A stretch of 64,000 nucleotides of DNA from Clostridium_AD estertheticum_D. Its GTDB lineage: Bacteria; Bacillota; Clostridia; Clostridiales; Clostridiaceae. A model generated the notes under the pieces. The model did not search any database. It was not told the DNA's origin and saw only the letters and a list, made by a program, of their open reading frames with translations. Below, one piece after another: positions 61,441 through 64,000 of the stretch. Both the position numbers and the translations under genes were made by a program. Positions within the stretch are counted from its first letter, which is position 1, and every line of letters begins with the position of its first letter. The stretch spans positions 1 through 64,000 of the forward strand of contig NZ_JAHLDM010000009.1 in the NCBI RefSeq assembly GCF_018861295.1. The letters are read 5' to 3'.

Positions 61441-61554
61441 GTAGTTTATTTGGCAGAATCTGAAATTGATATAAAAGAATTGCAATACTAGTTGGGCCAT
61501 AAATCTGTAACAAACACATTATACGGGGGTGGTTTTAATAAAAAATTTAACATA
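61441..61554 (+). pseudogene. C-terminal scrap of a tyrosine recombinase
   Basis: The plus frame reads VVYLAESEIDIKELQY, a TAG stop, then LGHKSVTNTLYGGGFNKK. This is the end of a phage-type integrase (LAESGVDIKxLQxLLGHxSVxTTxxxY) with a premature stop. The catalytic Arg-His box and everything upstream are missing. It lies between two intact genes and marks a former mobile element. Confidence 0.6.
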
Positions 61555-61663
61555 ATATTCCTATTTAATTCTGTTATAATAAAGACACAGATATAAAATA
61601 TTGTGAGTAAATGATTACAATGGAAATTGCAAGTGAAGTTTACAAACTAAAGGAGTGATTAGG

Positions 61664-63436
61664 ATGAGTGTAAAAGAAAGAATTGAACAATTAAGGAATG
61701 AGATGAGAGAAAGAGGAATAGATGCCTTCATTGTTCCTAGTTCGGATCCACATCAAAGTGAATATGTAGCAGATCACTATAGTGCTAGAACTTTTATAAC
61801 AGGATTTACAGGTTCTGCGGGTACTGCAATTGTAACTTTAAAAGAGGCAGGTTTATGGACAGATGGAAGATATTTTATACAAGCAGAAAATCAACTAATA
61901 GATACAGGGGTAACACTATTTAGAATGGGCCTAGATGGTGTTCCAACTGTGGAAGAATTTTTGAAAGAAAAACTTAAGAAGGGAGCAAAAATTGCTTTTG
62001 ATGGTAAGGTTATTTCAATAGAGTATTTTAAAGGACTAAAGAGTACTTTAGAAAGTAGTGGGTTTTCCTATGAAGTTAATGAAGATTTAGTAGATATAAT
62101 TTGGAAAGATAGACCACAAAAACCTTGTAGTCAGGTAGTTTTGCATGATGTAGCGTATGCTGGAGAGTCAAGAGAATCAAAACTCACTAAGGTTGCACGT
62201 GAAATGGAAACTATGGGAGCAAACTACTATGTTATATCGGGACTTGATGACATAGCATGGATGTTAAACATTAGAGCGAGAGATGTAAAATGCAATCCAC
62301 TAACTATAGCTTACACTGTTGTTTCAGAGAAAAAATATCATTTATTTATAGACGATAAGAAAATAAATTCAGAGGTTAGAGCGGAACTCAAAAAGGCTAA
62401 TGTAGAAATAAAACCTTACGAAAGCATAGGAGAATTTTTAGGGAAAATCAAAGATGGAGCAATATTACTTGATCCAGCAAGAACTAGTACTTGGATTTAT
62501 AGTTCCATAAACATTAAGATTTTAGAGGCTATGGATATTACTACAAGATTTAAGGCTATAAAGAATGACATTCAAATTAAAAATGTTAGAAAAGCTATGG
62601 TACGCGATGGTGTAGCTATGGTTAAATTTATAACATGGATGAAGAAAACTATAAAATCGCGTAGTATTACAGAAATAGAAGCATCAGATAAAATCGAGGA
62701 GTTAAGAAGTGCAGGAGAAAATTTCTATGATTTGAGCTTTGCATCAATTTCAGCTTATAAAGCAAATGCTTCTATGCCTCATTACTGCGCTACGGAGAAA
62801 AATCAAGCTACTATAAAGCCGAAGGGTCTTTATCTATTAGACTCTGGTGCTCAATATTTAGATGGAACAACAGATATTACAAGAACACTAGCTGTAGGTC
62901 CATTAACAAAGGAAGAAAAAACAGATTATACTTTAGTATTAAGAGGGATGATTAATTTAACATTGCAGAGATTTTTATATGGAACAACAGGTTCAAATTT
63001 AGATATCATAGCTAGAATTCCACTTTGGAATGCAGGTATGGATTATAAGCATGGAACAGGACATGGAGTAGGGTTCTTTCTAAATGTTCATGAAGGACCA
63101 CACAGTATATCTGTGATTCCCAATAATATTGTGCTTAAAAAAGGAATGATAGTCTCCAATGAACCAGGAGTTTATAAAGCAGGAAAGCATGGTATAAGAA
63201 TAGAAAACTTAGTTGTTGTTCAAGAAGATGAAAAGACTGAGTATGGCGGACAATTTATGAAGTTTGAGACTTTAACACTATGCCCTATAGACTTAGAGGC
63301 TATAGATGTGTCCTTATTAACAAATGATGAAAAAGTTTGGCTAAATAATTATCATAAAACTGTATTTGAGAAGCTTTCTACCTATTTACAGGGAGAAGAA
63401 TTAGCATACTTGAAAGAAGCAACAGTGGCAATATAA
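61664..63436 (+). CDS. Xaa-Pro aminopeptidase (M24 family, aminopeptidase P type)
   Basis: 590 residues from ATG 61664, nine bases after AAAGGAG; the in-frame GTG 61655 overlaps that site. Two creatinase-N domains (start RIEQLRNEMRERGIDAFIVPSSDPH) precede the pita-bread M24 domain. Metal ligands are visible as LDSGAQYLDGTTDITRT (two Asp), GTGHGVGFFLNVHEGP (His), SNEPGVY (Glu) and GIRIENL (Glu). It removes the first residue from peptides with proline in second place, in the cytoplasm. The three-domain length is typical of the larger, eukaryote-like form common in Firmicutes. Confidence 0.94.
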   Translation: MSVKERIEQLRNEMRERGIDAFIVPSSDPHQSEYVADHYSARTFITGFTGSAGTAIVTLKEAGLWTDGRYFIQAENQLIDTGVTLFRMGLDGVPTVEEFLKEKLKKGAKIAFDGKVISIEYFKGLKSTLESSGFSYEVNEDLVDIIWKDRPQKPCSQVVLHDVAYAGESRESKLTKVAREMETMGANYYVISGLDDIAWMLNIRARDVKCNPLTIAYTVVSEKKYHLFIDDKKINSEVRAELKKANVEIKPYESIGEFLGKIKDGAILLDPARTSTWIYSSINIKILEAMDITTRFKAIKNDIQIKNVRKAMVRDGVAMVKFITWMKKTIKSRSITEIEASDKIEELRSAGENFYDLSFASISAYKANASMPHYCATEKNQATIKPKGLYLLDSGAQYLDGTTDITRTLAVGPLTKEEKTDYTLVLRGMINLTLQRFLYGTTGSNLDIIARIPLWNAGMDYKHGTGHGVGFFLNVHEGPHSISVIPNNIVLKKGMIVSNEPGVYKAGKHGIRIENLVVVQEDEKTEYGGQFMKFETLTLCPIDLEAIDVSLLTNDEKVWLNNYHKTVFEKLSTYLQGEELAYLKEATVAI

Positions 63437-63517
63437 ATATAAATATTTAATTTTAGAAGGAAATAACTCTCAAATGTAGAATAGATATATGAAAGATTAT
63501 TTTAAGGAGGTCAAATA

Positions 63518-63679
63518 ATGCCAAAATTTGAAATTCCAAAAGATAAGGACGAAATAAAGCGACAAATCAAAGCCTTACAAAGTCTACTACCTATAGATGA
63601 TAAGAAAAGTGATAGGAAAAGTAAGCAAGTACATCAAGATGAAATTAAAGCTCTAAAAAAAGCTTTAAGCGGCAAATAA
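63518..63679 (+). CDS. 53-residue charged protein of unknown function
   Basis: ATG 63518 follows a strong AAGGAGG by seven bases. The protein begins MPKFEIPKDKDEIKRQIKAL, is lysine-rich and mostly helical, and ends in EIKALKKALSGK. Good ribosome binding site, codon use like its neighbours and a terminator directly downstream support a real gene. I do not recognise the family. It lies 82 bases after the aminopeptidase gene and may be co-transcribed. Confidence 0.75.
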   Translation: MPKFEIPKDKDEIKRQIKALQSLLPIDDKKSDRKSKQVHQDEIKALKKALSGK

Positions 63680-63716
63680 TAGATATTAACTATTACAGAT
63701 ACTTGTGAATTGTAAG

Positions 63717-63757
63717 AAAAGGATTAAGGCGCAAAATGCTTTAATCCTTTTCTTTTT
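63717..63757 (+). terminator. Terminator after the small charged protein
   Basis: AAAAGGATTAA pairs with TTAATCCTTTT around a loop of 13 bases, followed by CTTTTTATT. Confidence 0.82.
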
Positions 63758-63890
63758 ATTCACGTATTCACGTACCCCTGGGGTGTTTTATGTATAATTT
63801 GCTAACTTATTAAACAGGAAAAAGGGGTATAATAAACGTGAACATGAAAAGTTTCAGACTTAAAATTTTTTTGACTAGGAGAGGATTGTT

Positions 63891-64000
63891 ATGAAAAAAC
63901 TGATTTTAGTAACATCACCACCAGCAAGTGGAAAAACTTATATCTCAAAAAAGCTTGCTGAGGCATTACGCCATGTTGTCTATCTTGATAAGGATACACT
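63891..64000 (+). CDS. P-loop kinase-like ATP-binding protein (5' part only)
   Basis: 36 codons before the window ends. ATG 63891 follows AGGAGAGG. The start KKLILVTSPPASGKTYISKK contains a Walker A-like PPASGKT, and LDKDTL follows, as in AAA_33-type small-molecule kinases. The substrate cannot be judged. Confidence 0.75.
   Translation, partial: MKKLILVTSPPASGKTYISKKLAEALRHVVYLDKDT

Noticed and set aside
63760..63800. ACCCCTGGGGT palindrome near the right edge
   Set aside because: It is too short to call a site, with no repeats of it seen elsewhere in the window.

Overview
The window is AT-rich, with short intergenic gaps, strong AGGAGG-type ribosome binding sites and frequent TTG and GTG starts. 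It carries T-box riboswitches, an archaeal-type AspRS, MotAB, a probable spore-surface protein and many clostridial protein families. This fits a motile, spore-forming Clostridium or close relative. It looks like chromosome rather than plasmid or prophage. No rRNA, tRNA or CRISPR array was seen.

Layout. 0-8.3 kb: a permease tail and a broken glycerate kinase precede a soluble chemoreceptor with a sugar-diacid sensing domain. Then come an acetoacetate-type CoA-transferase pair, a convergent lactate-dehydrogenase-family gene with an unusual specificity residue, and a bacteriocin-type exporter set (DUF1430 membrane protein, ABC ATPase, ABC half-transporter). 8.3-12.3 kb: two aminoacyl-tRNA synthetases, each behind its own promoter and T-box. 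The first is a ThrRS lacking the TGS domain (Thr specifier ACC). The second is an archaeal-type AspRS (Asp specifier GAC) whose leader carries two antiterminator modules in tandem. 12.6-20.7 kb: an EIIC-like permease, MarR debris, motAB, and a bacitracin-resistance-like set (BcrC-like phosphatase, BcrA/BcrB-like ABC pair, AgrC/LytTR two-component system). 20.9-26.8 kb: an RpiB-like isomerase with Asp in place of the catalytic Cys, SstT, a flippase, and a large zinc-ribbon/repeat membrane protein.

26.8-36.6 kb is the most striking region. It holds a complete counterpart of the E. coli ydj carbohydrate cluster: DeoR regulator (ydjF), MFS (ydjE), then ydjL-K-J-I-H-G (dehydrogenase, MFS, dehydrogenase, class II aldolase, PfkB kinase, aldo/keto reductase) in the same order as in E. 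coli. Two matching promoters overlap a shared inverted repeat that could be the YdjF operator. The block is bounded by a direct repeat of the 3' end of the preceding gene, which suggests insertion as an island. The expected scheme is import, oxidation/reduction, phosphorylation, and aldol cleavage of an uncommon long-chain sugar or sugar acid.

36.7-64 kb: an NlpC/P60 enzyme, a foreign-looking pair of ABC half-transporters whose second member is truncated, a zinc-ribbon membrane protein, an orphan histidine kinase, an SH3-repeat secreted protein, a K+ channel, a sugar acetyltransferase, and a four-gene surface-polysaccharide acylation cluster (SGNH, DUF4358 lipoprotein, MBOAT, DHHW). These are followed by an AEC transporter, a MarR pseudogene, a two-module secreted protein, PadR/DUF2812 debris, a pyridoxamine kinase, a TatD-associated radical SAM protein, two DUF2382 proteins, an esterase, DUF3189, PHP, a Met/Asp/Arg low-complexity protein, a tyrosine-recombinase scar, Xaa-Pro aminopeptidase, and the start of a P-loop kinase. 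Several regulators (two MarR, one PadR) survive only as pseudogenes, so regulatory gene decay is a theme of the window. Family assignments were made from memory of sequences and motifs; no search was run.
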